Shown here: positions 30,406-38,884 of the stretch, one piece after another
Layout: each line of letters starts with the position of its first letter
Position numbering within the stretch: the first letter of the stretch is position 1
From: Bacillota bacterium
GTDB lineage: Bacteria; Bacillota; Proteinivoracia; UBA4975; VEMY01
Direction: 5' to 3'
Assembly: GCA_009711825.1 (NCBI GenBank)
Contig: VEMY01000038.1
Location: forward strand, 34,837-98,836
Length of the DNA stretch: 64,000 nucleotides
Notes under the pieces: model-generated
What the model was told of the DNA's origin: nothing
Databases searched by the model: none
Seen by the model: only the letters and a program-made list of their open reading frames with translations
Position numbers and translations under genes: made by a program

Positions 30406-30879
30406 ATGCCCCGCAAGCGTCAGTTCCATACCGTTCGCGGCTACCAACGTCAGGAGCATGGCCTGCTTACCGACAGCATGGAAGATTATTTGGAAATGAT
30501 CTACCGCCACTGTATAGACGCTGATTTTACCCGTATCAATGTTCTGGCTGAGCAACTAAATGTCCAAGCTTCCTCGGCCACCAAAATGGTGCAAAAGCTG
30601 GCTGAACTGGGCCTGGTGGAGTATGAAAAATACGGGCTTGTCTACCTTACGACCGCGGGACGTGAACAGGGACAATTTCTGTTTCATCGTCACCAGGTGG
30701 TCGAACAATTCCTCGCCTACCTAGGGGTCGGGGAAGAAGATTTGCTCCGGGAAACTGAGTTGGTAGAACATAATATCAGCCCGAGCACCGTGCGCAAATT
30801 GGAACTGCTGAATGAATTCTTTGGCGCCAATCCCGATCTCCAGCGTCGCCTGCGTGCTTTCATAATCGAACAGGAATAA
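30406..30879 (+). CDS. DtxR/MntR-family metal-dependent regulator
   Basis: 157 residues from ATG 30406, with AAGGAGG at 30392-30398. Winged-helix region TDSMEDYLEMIYRHC...INVLAEQLNVQASSATKMVQKLAELGLVEYEKYG is followed by the dimerisation and metal-binding helix pair GQFLFHRHQVVEQFL...ETELVEHNISPSTVRKLELL. Histidines and Glu residues in RHQVVEQF and LVEHNIS are at metal-ligand positions of the family. There is no SH3-like third domain, as in MntR. Divergent to feoAB, so it likely represses iron uptake when Fe2+ (or Mn2+) is sufficient. Confidence 0.9.
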   Translation: MPRKRQFHTVRGYQRQEHGLLTDSMEDYLEMIYRHCIDADFTRINVLAEQLNVQASSATKMVQKLAELGLVEYEKYGLVYLTTAGREQGQFLFHRHQVVEQFLAYLGVGEEDLLRETELVEHNISPSTVRKLELLNEFFGANPDLQRRLRAFIIEQE

Positions 30880-30881
30880 GC

Positions 30882-30907
30882 AAACCTGCGGCCTCTGCCG
30901 CAGGTTT
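30882..30907 (+). terminator. terminator of the DtxR-type gene
   Basis: Perfect 11-bp stem AAACCTGCGGC / GCCGCAGGTTT with a 4-base loop, directly after the stop codon and shared with the convergent methyltransferase gene. Confidence 0.85.
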
Positions 30908-30911
30908 TGAC

Positions 30912-31745
30912 TTATTTTTTGGCAATTATCGCTAGAGACGGAGAATCTGCTTTCAGGGGTGTGCCGGTCAAATCCTCGCCGGCCCAGCAAACTTCCAATC
31001 CCCGGTTAGCCAGAAGTTCCTCAATCTTTTCCAAGGTGTAGAGGTGATCCCAGGTTCGGTAGACTGTTGCGGCACCTGATTCCTCGAGCACAACATGCTG
31101 GTCCAGCCAGGCATTTTGCTTGGGATAGTGATACGCCGCCGAAAGCGTCAGATGGGCCTGGGGCCGCCAAAAACCAGCGCCGGGTGCAAGCTCCCAGCTC
31201 TCGGCCTCCCGTCGTTTCTCCTGGACGCTTAGGACATCAAAGACCAAATGCCCTCCGGGCTTTAACAATTCTGCAATCTTATCAAGAACCAGGTCGCGGG
31301 CATTGGGTAATAGCGCCCCTAGGTCGTAGTAAATGAGAGTGATAATGTCAACTTGTTCCTCCATTTCAAGCTTGAGATAATCAGAGCAGATATAGCGTAT
31401 ATCCATCCCGACCCGGACTGCCTCATCCCGTGCCCAGGCAAGAGAGTTTGCCGACATATCAACCCCTGTAACTTCCAGCCCCCGCTGGTGGAAACGGCTG
31501 CACCATAGCCCCGGTCCGCATCCCAAGTCCAACAATTCTTGCCCCGGCTCCGGCTCAATCACCTTCATAATCTGTTCCACACTGGCGTCAATCACTTGCG
31601 GGGTCCTGCTGGCAGCATCAATCTCTGGGTCCAAATGGGCGGCAAGCATCTGCTTGGCAATCCAGGGATCTGTCCACAGGGACGCGCCGGTGGCGCCATA
31701 CTCTGGTCGTTTTCCCAAAGCGGCAAGTTCAGTTATATTTAACAT
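30912..31745 (-). CDS. SAM-dependent methyltransferase
   Basis: 277 residues from ATG 31745; AAGGAG is too close to the ATG at 31751 and correctly spaced for 31745. Motif I ELLDLGCGPGLWCSRF lies near residue 70, then VTGVDMSANSLAWAR and IITLIYYDLGALL, a class I methyltransferase of the Methyltransf_25 type. The C-terminal part (WAYHYPKQNAWLDQHVVLEE-like region, VYRTWDHLYTLEKIEELL) fits small-molecule methyltransferases. Substrate unknown. The gene is preceded by a leader terminator and a structured region that may control it. Confidence 0.85.
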   Translation of the reverse strand: MLNITELAALGKRPEYGATGASLWTDPWIAKQMLAAHLDPEIDAASRTPQVIDASVEQIMKVIEPEPGQELLDLGCGPGLWCSRFHQRGLEVTGVDMSANSLAWARDEAVRVGMDIRYICSDYLKLEMEEQVDIITLIYYDLGALLPNARDLVLDKIAELLKPGGHLVFDVLSVQEKRREAESWELAPGAGFWRPQAHLTLSAAYHYPKQNAWLDQHVVLEESGAATVYRTWDHLYTLEKIEELLANRGLEVCWAGEDLTGTPLKADSPSLAIIAKK

Positions 31746-31794
31746 TTTCATTGCTCCTTTTTGAGTTATTGCGCGTACAACAGACAAAAATAAA

Positions 31795-31818
31795 AGCCGC
31801 AGAGCTTGCTCTGCGGCT
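31795..31818 (-). terminator. leader terminator upstream of the methyltransferase gene
   Basis: Perfect 11-bp stem AGCCGCAGAGC / GCTCTGCGGCT followed on the minus strand by TTTATTTTTG. It lies 50 bases before the start codon, with no gene immediately upstream on that strand, so it is most likely part of a regulated leader. Confidence 0.8.
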
Positions 31819-31840
31819 AAAAACCAAAACAGTAGCAAAC

Positions 31841-32003
31841 CTGAAATCTCCTGCAACACAAAACCCGCTGCCTAGCAGCGTTGCTCATGCTGGATTAGGA
31901 TGATTTCAGCTTTGCATTTCCGACCTGGGCCCTGCCGGGTCCAGCGGAAGGCATTCCACCTTTCAATCTGTTGTACGCAAATCCAGCGTATCAAAAAAGA
32001 TAC
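31841..32003 (-). ncRNA. candidate structured cis-regulatory RNA
   Basis: Minus-strand leader with several long helices: GCTGGATT (31987-31980) with AATCCAGC (31896-31889), enclosing a long G/C-rich hairpin at about 31924-31955, and CTGAAATC (31909-31902) with GATTTCAG (31848-31841). The two outer helices interlock, so they form a pseudoknot or are mutually exclusive. A terminator follows at 31795-31818. The order GCAAAGC, CCTAA, CTAGGCAGCGGGTT recalls the core of GEMM (c-di-GMP-I) RNAs, but the 5' GGCAAACC-type part is absent. Class not assigned. Confidence 0.5.
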
Positions 32004-32075
32004 ACAAATGCAATGGTTTTATTGGCAAATTCAGTATATACTATATAGGTAACAACATAGCAAAAGGAGACTTAT

Positions 32076-33488
32076 ATGATAACCTTTAACCAATTGGGGC
32101 TTAGCGACAGTGTTATGAAAGCCCTTAATGACATGGGCTTCGAGGAAGCAACCCCTATTCAGGAACAAACAATACCTGCGGCCATGAACGGCCGAGACAT
32201 CATCGGCCAGGCGCAGACCGGTACCGGCAAAACCGCGTCTTTTGGAATTCCAATGGTCGAGCGCTTTGAGCCCAATGCTGCCACCCGCGATATACAGGGG
32301 CTGGTAATCGCACCCACTCGGGAACTGGCGGTCCAGGTCTCGGAGGAGCTTTACAAAATCGGCCAGTTTAAGGGCATCCGTACTTTACCTGTCTATGGCG
32401 GACAGGACATCGGACGGCAAATCAAGGGCTTAAAAAATCGTCCCCATATTGTGGTCGGCACCCCGGGTCGCCTGCTGGATCATATCCGGCGTCGCACGCT
32501 TCGGCTGCACAATGTCCAGGTGGCAGTGCTGGACGAAGCGGATGAAATGTTAAACATGGGCTTTATCCAGGACATCGAGGCAATACTAGCCGAGATGCCT
32601 GAGGAGCGTCAAACCCTGCTGTTCTCCGCCACCATGCCACCACCAATTCGCCGCCTAGCCGAGAAATTTATGCGCGAACCAGAGTACATCGCTGTACGCA
32701 GCAAGGAAATGACTGTGCCCAGCATCGCCCAGAAATATATGGAGGTCAATGAGCGCCAAAAGTTTGAAGTCCTCTGCCGCCTGTTGGACATCCAGCCACC
32801 GGAGTTGGCAATTGTCTTTGGTCGCACCAAACGACGGGTAGACGAATTGACAGACGGGCTAAAAAAGCGCGGCTATTCAGCCGAGGGAATCCACGGAGAC
32901 CTCACCCAGGCCCGGAGGGACGCAGTAATGCGCCAGTTCCGGGATGGGAGTATCGACGTCTTGGTGGCAACTGATGTCGCCGCTCGGGGCTTGGACATTT
33001 CCGGCGTCAGCCATGTATATAACTTCGATATCCCCCAGGACCCGGACAGCTATGTGCACCGCATTGGACGCACCGGCCGCGCCGGTCAGAACGGGGAAGC
33101 AATGACCTTTGTCACCCACCGGGAGCTCTACCACCTGCGCACCATCGAGCGTCTGACCAAACGAAAGATTGAACGGGCAAAGGTTCCCTCTGACACTGAT
33201 GCCCTGGCCGGGCAACAACGGATGACTGTGGAGCGGCTGCTAGGGGCAATCGAAGAAAACGAAACATCCCGCTATCGCTCCATGGCCGAACAAATGCTGG
33301 CTGAGAATGACTCTGTCACCGTTTTGGCTGCGGCTCTCAAATTGCTCACCGGCGAACGGGATACCACGCCCATCCAGCTTACCGACGAACCCATGTACTC
33401 CAAGCGACCGCCTCGGCGCAACAATAACCACCGTGGCGAACGCCGACCCTACCCCAAACAGGGCGGATACCGCAAAAAACATCGTTAA
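32076..33488 (+). CDS. DEAD-box ATP-dependent RNA helicase
   Basis: 470 residues behind AAAGGAG. Q motif [13 protein letters not shown], motif I AQTGTGKT (46-53), Ia PTRELA (80-85), II DEAD (153-156), III SAT (184-186), then [12 protein letters not shown] and [10 protein letters not shown]. The C-terminal ~100 residues end in a basic, Arg/Asn/Lys-rich tail as in CshA/DeaD proteins that act in RNA decay, ribosome assembly and cold adaptation. It is divergent from the methyltransferase leader and ends at a terminator. Confidence 0.95.
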   Translation: MITFNQLGLSDSVMKALNDMGFEEATPIQEQTIPAAMNGRDIIGQAQTGTGKTASFGIPMVERFEPNAATRDIQGLVIAPTRELAVQVSEELYKIGQFKGIRTLPVYGGQDIGRQIKGLKNRPHIVVGTPGRLLDHIRRRTLRLHNVQVAVLDEADEMLNMGFIQDIEAILAEMPEERQTLLFSATMPPPIRRLAEKFMREPEYIAVRSKEMTVPSIAQKYMEVNERQKFEVLCRLLDIQPPELAIVFGRTKRRVDELTDGLKKRGYSAEGIHGDLTQARRDAVMRQFRDGSIDVLVATDVAARGLDISGVSHVYNFDIPQDPDSYVHRIGRTGRAGQNGEAMTFVTHRELYHLRTIERLTKRKIERAKVPSDTDALAGQQRMTVERLLGAIEENETSRYRSMAEQMLAENDSVTVLAAALKLLTGERDTTPIQLTDEPMYSKRPPRRNNNHRGERRPYPKQGGYRKKHR

Positions 33489-33491
33489 TAA

Positions 33492-33524
33492 AAAGCGCCT
33501 GCCGATTTAACCGGCAGGCGCTTT
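33492..33524 (+). terminator. terminator of the helicase gene
   Basis: Perfect 13-bp stem AAAGCGCCTGCCG / CGGCAGGCGCTTT with a 7-base loop, shared with the convergent membrane-protein gene. Confidence 0.85.
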
Positions 33525-33543
33525 AACTTAGATTTAATCATTA

Positions 33544-34149
33544 TTAGTAGCGTTTGGAATTTAAGGCAATGTCCCGAAGCAGGGTGAGGAGTTCCGAGAG
33601 CAAATAAAACACGATCAGAACAACCAGTGCGTTAAGCATGCTGATAAGCAGCAGCGCAATACCAGCTAAGAAAGGCGGAAACTGCAGGGGCATAAAGAAA
33701 TTCCAGTAAAGCAGGGAAATAAAATTCATACCAGCCTCAAACGGCATCGAAATGTCTCCCCCAAACCAAATACTGACACCGGCGACAACCCCCAAAGCGC
33801 CAATCGCCAGCGCCTGCAACTCCCCAATCAATCGAAGCAGAGCTGCCGCCAGCGGCACCACCGGATACTCCTGCCGAGAAAGGGCGCTGATCCCGACAGA
33901 CCGGTAAATTACCACCCGGAAGGCGAGATAGAAAGCAACTGTAAATAATGCGAGGCCCAGGAGCATGCCCAAGGCATCGCCCGGATTGTTAACACTGCCA
34001 ATTTCCAACAAAAATCCAATTAGCACAAACAGATAGCCCAATACCAGCAGGGCGGCCATGACCTTAAGGGCAATGACGCTGATCTGGTACAAAGTTGTGC
34101 CGAAGGACAAGGACGAAAGGATTTGGTCAATTTTCTTGTTAATATTCAA
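33544..34149 (-). CDS. hypothetical multi-pass membrane protein
   Basis: 201 residues from TTG 34149, chosen because GGAGGG is 7 bases upstream, whereas longer in-frame starts have no site. Four or five hydrophobic segments; the first ~25 residues are charged (NINKKIDQILSSLSFG). I do not recognise the family. Upstream is an inverted repeat ATGGTATATA ... TATATACCAT (about 34169-34198) that may be an operator. Confidence 0.65.
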   Translation of the reverse strand: MNINKKIDQILSSLSFGTTLYQISVIALKVMAALLVLGYLFVLIGFLLEIGSVNNPGDALGMLLGLALFTVAFYLAFRVVIYRSVGISALSRQEYPVVPLAAALLRLIGELQALAIGALGVVAGVSIWFGGDISMPFEAGMNFISLLYWNFFMPLQFPPFLAGIALLLISMLNALVVLIVFYLLSELLTLLRDIALNSKRY

Positions 34150-34334
34150 TTTATACCCTCCCTTTACCATGGTATATAAATATTTCTCTATATACCATGT
34201 ATTTCCCTGCCCCGTCGGCATGTAAATATCAAGTAAAAAAATTCAACTTGCATAACAGCATAACTTATACCGAATTAGAAAAACGGGGGGCGTTGACCAC
34301 TAGCCAACACCCCGTCTATTAAACAATTGCGTAT

Positions 34335-34820
34335 TTAGTCAAAGTAGAGGATTTTCCCCCGAGCACGGCTCCTGAGATAGAGCATACCCAGAGAATACCG
34401 GGGCTGGCGCCGCTTATCGGTGGGCGAGCCGGGATTCAAGAGCAGACAGCCGTCGGTCGTACGCACAAGTGGTTTATGGCTATGCCCAAAGACAACAACA
34501 TCGGCATCCGGAAAACTCGCCCGGGCCCGTTCCGGTGTCTCCCGGCGTTTTCCATTATGTCCATGGGTCAGACCAATCTTGAATCCATTGAGCTCCAATA
34601 ACTTTTGATACCCCAGCGCTTCAACCAGCTCCGGCGGGTCAGTATTGCCGGCCACCGCTTCCACCGGCGCCAACCGGGCCAGGGCGTCCAGCACTGATTG
34701 CTCATTAATATCGCCGGCATGCAGTATTAGGTCCACACCGGCAAATGTTTCCGCCACGAAATCCGGCAACGCCTTCCGGCGTCTCGGGATATGGGTGTCG
34801 GAAATTACGCCAACTTTCAA
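34335..34820 (-). CDS. YfcE/MJ0936-type metallophosphoesterase
   Basis: 161 residues from TTG 34820 with GGGAGG eight bases upstream. Metal-binding motifs of calcineurin-like phosphoesterases are in order: GVISDTHIP, LILHAGDIN, VAGNTDPPE, LTHGHNGKR and VVFGHSHKP, ending LLNPGSPTDKRR. The YfcE group hydrolyses phosphodiesters in vitro with Mn2+; the physiological substrate is unknown. It is 25 bases downstream of the aldo/keto reductase gene and may be co-transcribed. Confidence 0.92.
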   Translation of the reverse strand: MKVGVISDTHIPRRRKALPDFVAETFAGVDLILHAGDINEQSVLDALARLAPVEAVAGNTDPPELVEALGYQKLLELNGFKIGLTHGHNGKRRETPERARASFPDADVVVFGHSHKPLVRTTDGCLLLNPGSPTDKRRQPRYSLGMLYLRSRARGKILYFD

Positions 34821-34844
34821 TGCATCGACCTCCCGGCAGGGCAA

Positions 34845-36002
34845 CTATTCCCTGCTCAAATAATTGTGGGCTTCTTTCAACTTCTCGATAATCGGTATCC
34901 CCTGGGGACAGGCCGGTTCACAGATTCCACATTCGATGCAGCGGGCAGCATCTCGCTCGTTACCCATCACCCGTTTATAGCTTGCCCTGGCTTCTGCGGC
35001 ATCTTCAAACATCAAAGCATTATTGTACAGGGTAAAGATATGAGGAATCATCACATTTGCCGACTCACAGGGTGTGCAATATCCGCACTGGGTACAATTG
35101 ACCTTGGTAAGCGAATGGAATTTGTCCCGCACAGCCTCGACAATTTGCAACTCTTCCGGTCCCATTTGGTTGGGATGGGCATTGGCGGCGGTGCGAAGGT
35201 TCTCTTCTAAATCAGACATTGTCGTCATCCCGCTAAGCACAGTGGTTACTTCCGGATGATTCCACAGCCAATGCAGCGCCCATTGGGCCGGTGTCCGCTG
35301 TAATCCAGAGGCGTCCCATAAACGCTGAATTTCCCGTGGCGGCTTGCTGGCCAGCTTTCCGCCCAAAAGCGGTTCCATGATTACAATCGCCAGGTTTTTA
35401 TCTGCCGCATACTTGAGCCCATCGCGACCGGCTTGGGTGTTCTCATCCAGGTAATTGTACTGGATTTGACAAAAGCTCCAGGGATAGGCATCGACAATTT
35501 CCCGGAACAAATCGGGCGCATCGTGAAAAGAAAAGCCCGCATAGTTGATGCGTCCATCCGCCAAGGCACGATCCACGAAATCCAGAACATTCAGGTCCAT
35601 GATTTTCTTCCATGTTCTACGGTTCAGTGCATGCAACAGGTAAAAATCCACATACTCTGTTTCCAGTTTATTCAGCTGTTCATCTAAAAGTTTATCGAAA
35701 TCCTCGTGTGTTTCGGCGAGCCAGACCGGAAGCTTGGTGGCAAGCTTTACACGTTCCCGGTAACCGTCTCGCAACGCTTTGGCAACGACTTTTTCACTTT
35801 CACCCTTATGGTACGGATAGGCGGTGTCCACATAATCAATGCCATTATCGATGGCATGACGCAACATGGCGATTGCTTTTTCTTCGTCGATTTTGTCCGA
35901 TTCCTGAATCGGGTCGGCACCCGCCTGCAATGGAAACCGCATGCAGCCAAAACCTAGAGCCGAGACCTTAAAATTATGGCGTCCAAATTTCCGGTATTGC
36001 AT
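34845..36002 (-). CDS. aldo/keto reductase with ferredoxin-type C-terminus
   Basis: 385 residues behind GGGAGGG. The N-terminal ~290 residues are an aldo/keto reductase barrel with FGCMRFP, the catalytic Asp/Tyr region DYVDTAYPYHKGESE, VDFYLLHALNRR and PLLGGKLA. The C-terminus adds two cysteine clusters, CTQCGYCTPC and CIECGICEPACPQGIPI, consistent with Fe-S binding. This fusion is common in anaerobes; the substrate is unknown. The last gene on its transcript may be the phosphoesterase. Confidence 0.92.
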   Translation of the reverse strand: MQYRKFGRHNFKVSALGFGCMRFPLQAGADPIQESDKIDEEKAIAMLRHAIDNGIDYVDTAYPYHKGESEKVVAKALRDGYRERVKLATKLPVWLAETHEDFDKLLDEQLNKLETEYVDFYLLHALNRRTWKKIMDLNVLDFVDRALADGRINYAGFSFHDAPDLFREIVDAYPWSFCQIQYNYLDENTQAGRDGLKYAADKNLAIVIMEPLLGGKLASKPPREIQRLWDASGLQRTPAQWALHWLWNHPEVTTVLSGMTTMSDLEENLRTAANAHPNQMGPEELQIVEAVRDKFHSLTKVNCTQCGYCTPCESANVMIPHIFTLYNNALMFEDAAEARASYKRVMGNERDAARCIECGICEPACPQGIPIIEKLKEAHNYLSRE

Positions 36003-36361
36003 TATATATTCCCTCCCAAAGTGATGCTTACAATATTAATTAGATACGCGATTGGAATTTCCTTCATTCGTTAATCGAAATACTCTGCTGGGGAAAGAAA
36101 CTTTTGCTCTGTTCCCAATTTCACAAAACATTTTACTCACGAAATTTTTTTCACGGCCTACAGGTCCTAGATTCTGTCAGCCGCCCGGCGTTATTGTAAG
36201 TTTACTATGAAAATTCAGGTCCTAAGACCACTTTTTGAGACAAGTCCTAATGTTATGTCAATTAGTGAACTTTTTCCCATTACAGGATTGGGGCGGCAAA
36301 ACGTTGAATTATAGTTTTCAAGGTTGCCCATAAAATAAATTTATGACAAGGAGCGGATTAA
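36003..36361. other. divergent intergenic region
   Basis: A+T-rich 359 bases between two divergent genes. The only clear signal is AAGGAG at 36348-36353, the ribosome-binding site of a start at 36362. No convincing promoter pair, hairpin or small ORF was found. Confidence 0.5.
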
Positions 36362-36413
36362 ATGGACTTTTTCCAAACTATATATTGATGCTATTCTGGC
36401 AGCCAACTCTTGA

Positions 36414-37757
36414 TTGAATAATCTTGTCTGGGGTCTGCCCATGCTCATCCTCATTGTCGGTACTGGTCTTTATTACACCATCCGCCTCAAGGGCGTTCAG
36501 TTCACCCACTTTGGCCGCGCCTGCCGGGAAATCTGGTACAAGGTTCGCTATCCCGGTGAAACCGAAGAAGGAGACATCTCTCCTTTCAAAGCGCTTTCAA
36601 CAGCGATTGCCTCCACCGTCGGCGTTGGCAATATTGCCGGTGTGGAGACGGCCATCGCCCTAGGGGGACCAGGCGCCATCTTCTGGATGTGGGGCTGCGC
36701 CATCCTCGGTATGGTCACCAACTTTGCGGAAGTCACCCTCGGCGTGCATTTCCGTGAACAAAAGGGCGGCGTTGTCGCCGGTGGCCCAATGTACTACATC
36801 AAGAACGGTCTCAACCTCCCCTGGTTGGCTGTTGTCTTCAGTATCTTTGGTGCCCTGGCCGCGCTGGGTATCGGCAATATGGTACAGGCAAACTCCATGG
36901 CCGACGTCCTGGAATCCACCTTCAGCGTGCCGCCGTTGGCCACTGCCATTGTCCTGGCGATTCTCGTCGGAGCTGTAACAATCGGCGGTATCAAGCGGAT
37001 TGCCGACGTCTGCGGCTTCGTTGTTCCGGCAATGGCCGTATTCTACATCATTGCCGCCATGACCATTATCATTATCAATATCACTAAAGTTCCCGATGCT
37101 TTTGGCCTTATTTTCTATCATGCTTTCCGCCCGACAGCTGCAGTTGGCGGTTTTGCCGGTTCTGCCATAATGATGACTGTGCGTTATGGGGTTGCCAGGG
37201 GCGTTTTCTCCAACGAAGCCGGCCTTGGCAGTACGCCCATCGCTCACTCAGCAGCAAAGACAGACCATCCTGTCCGTCAGGGTGTCTGGGGTCTGTTTGA
37301 AGTTTTTGTCGATACCATCGTTCTCTGTACGATGACTGCCCTCGCCATCCTCACCACCGGCGTTTGGAGTAGCGGTGAAGAGGGTGCTTCCCTGACAGCA
37401 GAGGCTTTCAACGCTGGACTGCCTGGGTTAGGAGGCGGCCTGGTAACAGTGGGCGTCATCCTCTTTGCCTATACCACCACAATTGTCTGGTGTTACTATG
37501 GTGAAAAATGCGCAGAGTATCTGTTTGGCACCAAGATTGTATTGCCCTACCGGATAGTTTGGCTCCCGTTCCTATTTATTGGAGCATTGGGTGGTCTCCA
37601 GGCAATCTGGGCAATTGCCGACACCCTCAATGCCTTGATGGCGATCCCCAACCTCGTCGGTTTGATTCTCCTCAGCGGCGTCGTTATCAAGCTGGCCAAG
37701 GAGTTCTTCTCAACCGAACAGTACAAGGAAATCAAACCAACTAAGAAAGTCGGTTAG
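36414..37757 (+). CDS. sodium:alanine symporter (AGCS) family, 5' end disrupted
   Basis: 447 residues from TTG 36414: LVWGLPMLILIVGTGLYYTIRLKGVQF, then TVGVGNIAGVETAIALGGPGAIFWMW and GGPMYYIKNGL, the AGCS signatures, with ~10 helices. These import alanine or glycine with Na+. The TTG has no ribosome-binding site. A strong one lies upstream, before ATG 36362, whose frame (MDFFQT...) and a second frame (YIDAILAANS, then TGA) look like the missing first ~18 residues split by a frameshift and a stop. The gene may be inactive, poorly translated from TTG, or affected by sequence error. Confidence 0.85.
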   Translation: MNNLVWGLPMLILIVGTGLYYTIRLKGVQFTHFGRACREIWYKVRYPGETEEGDISPFKALSTAIASTVGVGNIAGVETAIALGGPGAIFWMWGCAILGMVTNFAEVTLGVHFREQKGGVVAGGPMYYIKNGLNLPWLAVVFSIFGALAALGIGNMVQANSMADVLESTFSVPPLATAIVLAILVGAVTIGGIKRIADVCGFVVPAMAVFYIIAAMTIIIINITKVPDAFGLIFYHAFRPTAAVGGFAGSAIMMTVRYGVARGVFSNEAGLGSTPIAHSAAKTDHPVRQGVWGLFEVFVDTIVLCTMTALAILTTGVWSSGEEGASLTAEAFNAGLPGLGGGLVTVGVILFAYTTTIVWCYYGEKCAEYLFGTKIVLPYRIVWLPFLFIGALGGLQAIWAIADTLNALMAIPNLVGLILLSGVVIKLAKEFFSTEQYKEIKPTKKVG

Positions 37758-37784
37758 TTCTCCTCCCAAGGGCAACCTGACCTT

Positions 37785-37816
37785 GCAAAACCCCGGAGAT
37801 TGCTCCGGGGTTTTGC
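37785..37816 (+). terminator. terminator of the symporter gene
   Basis: Perfect 14-bp stem GCAAAACCCCGGAG / CTCCGGGGTTTTGC with a 4-base loop. Confidence 0.85.
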
Positions 37817-37862
37817 TTGTAAAAATATATGTTTACGCTATAATATACCCGTAACGGGTATA
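37817..37862 (+). promoter_or_regulatory. promoter with palindromic operator for fmdB-RIC
   Basis: -35 TTGTAA (37817-37822), 16-base spacer, -10 TATAAT (37839-37844). Overlapping the -10 and start point is TATACCCGTAACGGGTATA (37844-37862), a 9-1-9 perfect palindrome. The TATACCC...GGGTATA form resembles CsoR/CstR-family operators. Confidence 0.7.
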
Positions 37863-37877
37863 AAGGAGGGGTCATTC

Positions 37878-38057
37878 TTGCCTGTCTATGCCTTTGTGTG
37901 TGGCAAATGTGACCACAATTTTGACGTGCTCACCAGCTATAGCAACAAAAAGCACATTGCTTGCCCCAGCTGCGGCAGCCAGGAAATCAAAGAAACTTTT
38001 CGCGGTTATGGGAGCGGCGTTCAAGCCAGTTCCGGCGGCAAAAAACCCTTCACATGA
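37878..38057 (+). CDS. FmdB-family zinc-ribbon protein
   Basis: 59 residues from TTG 37878 with AAAGGAGGGG upstream. MPVYAFVCGKCDHNFDVL...IACPSCGS is the FmdB/CxxC_CXXC_SSSS signature: two CxxC pairs binding Zn2+. A short Gly/Ser-rich tail follows. FmdB was named as a putative regulator next to formamidase, but the function is unclear. It shares a promoter with the RIC protein, 94 bases downstream, so a link to metal or nitrosative stress is plausible. Confidence 0.88.
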   Translation: MPVYAFVCGKCDHNFDVLTSYSNKKHIACPSCGSQEIKETFRGYGSGVQASSGGKKPFT

Positions 38058-38150
38058 GCGGGCTCCTGTTAGCGGACAGGTAGTCCGCTTCTCCTTTCAG
38101 GTATTGCCAGTCAAAATTCTGTGCAGACTATCCCTGAAAGGAGGGTTGAA

Positions 38151-38864
38151 ATGACCCAATTTAGCGGAACGGAAAAGATTGGCGATGTGGTTGCCCATTT
38201 CCCCGGCGCCACAGAAGTATTTCGTAAATACAAAATTGATTTTTGTTGCGGCGGCGACCGTCCCTTGCATCAGGCCTTGCGAGAACAGGGTTTGAATGAG
38301 CAGGAGGTGCTCAGTGACCTTGAGTCGGCCTGGGAACGGGCAGCCCAGTATCGGTCTGGCCAGATTGACTGGCGGGAAGCGCCCATGAGCGAGCTAATTG
38401 ATCACATTGTCAGTACCCATCACGGCTATCTGCGCAACGAATTGCCTGCCCTGAGCGAATTGACAATGATGATACTCCGGGCCCACGGCGCCCAGCACGG
38501 CGACACCCTGCGCCAAGTCCACAAACTCTTCCACAATCTGAAGACCGAGCTGGAGCAACACTTAATCAAAGAAGAAGAAATGCTCTTCCCCCTGATCAAA
38601 GACTATGAAACCACCAATGACAAGGCCAAACTGGACCAAGCGCTTAAGATTCTCGACGAGCTGGAAGCTGAGCATGAGGGTGCTGGGGATGTGCTCAAAG
38701 AACTGCGCCAAATCACTGGCGAATATGCCGTCCCCGCCGACGGCTGCCCAACCTACGACGATACCTATCGCCGTCTGGTGCGTCTGGAGGAAGATATGTT
38801 CCAGCACATTCATCTGGAAAACAACATTCTCCATCCCCGGCTCCGGGCCGAAAAGAATAATTAA
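38151..38864 (+). CDS. RIC-type di-iron protein (ScdA/YtfE/DnrN), Fe-S cluster repair
   Basis: 237 residues from ATG 38151 behind AAAGGAGGG. An N-terminal ScdA domain, IGDVVAHFPGATEVFRKYKIDFCCGGDRPL, carries the FCCGG motif. A hemerythrin-like domain then supplies iron ligands in DHIVSTHHGYL, ELEQHLIKEEEMLFP, LEAEHEGAGDV and EDMFQHIHLENNILHPR. RIC proteins repair iron-sulphur clusters damaged by nitric oxide or oxygen. The operator at 37844-37862 may place it under a metal or persulphide sensor. Confidence 0.94.
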   Translation: MTQFSGTEKIGDVVAHFPGATEVFRKYKIDFCCGGDRPLHQALREQGLNEQEVLSDLESAWERAAQYRSGQIDWREAPMSELIDHIVSTHHGYLRNELPALSELTMMILRAHGAQHGDTLRQVHKLFHNLKTELEQHLIKEEEMLFPLIKDYETTNDKAKLDQALKILDELEAEHEGAGDVLKELRQITGEYAVPADGCPTYDDTYRRLVRLEEDMFQHIHLENNILHPRLRAEKNN

Positions 38865-38884
38865 ACCACGCCGCTGGGCGTGGT
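38865..38884 (+). terminator. terminator of fmdB-RIC
   Basis: Stem ACCACGCC / GGCGTGGT with a 4-base loop and TATT tail, overlapping the RIC stop and meeting the convergent dipeptidase gene. Confidence 0.7.

Noticed and set aside
31841..32003. T-box, SAM, cobalamin or SRP RNA identity for the methyltransferase leader
   Set aside because: Diagnostic strings (AGGGTGGNACCGCG, SAM core, GCCACTG, GGAAGGAAGCAG) are absent; left as an unassigned candidate.
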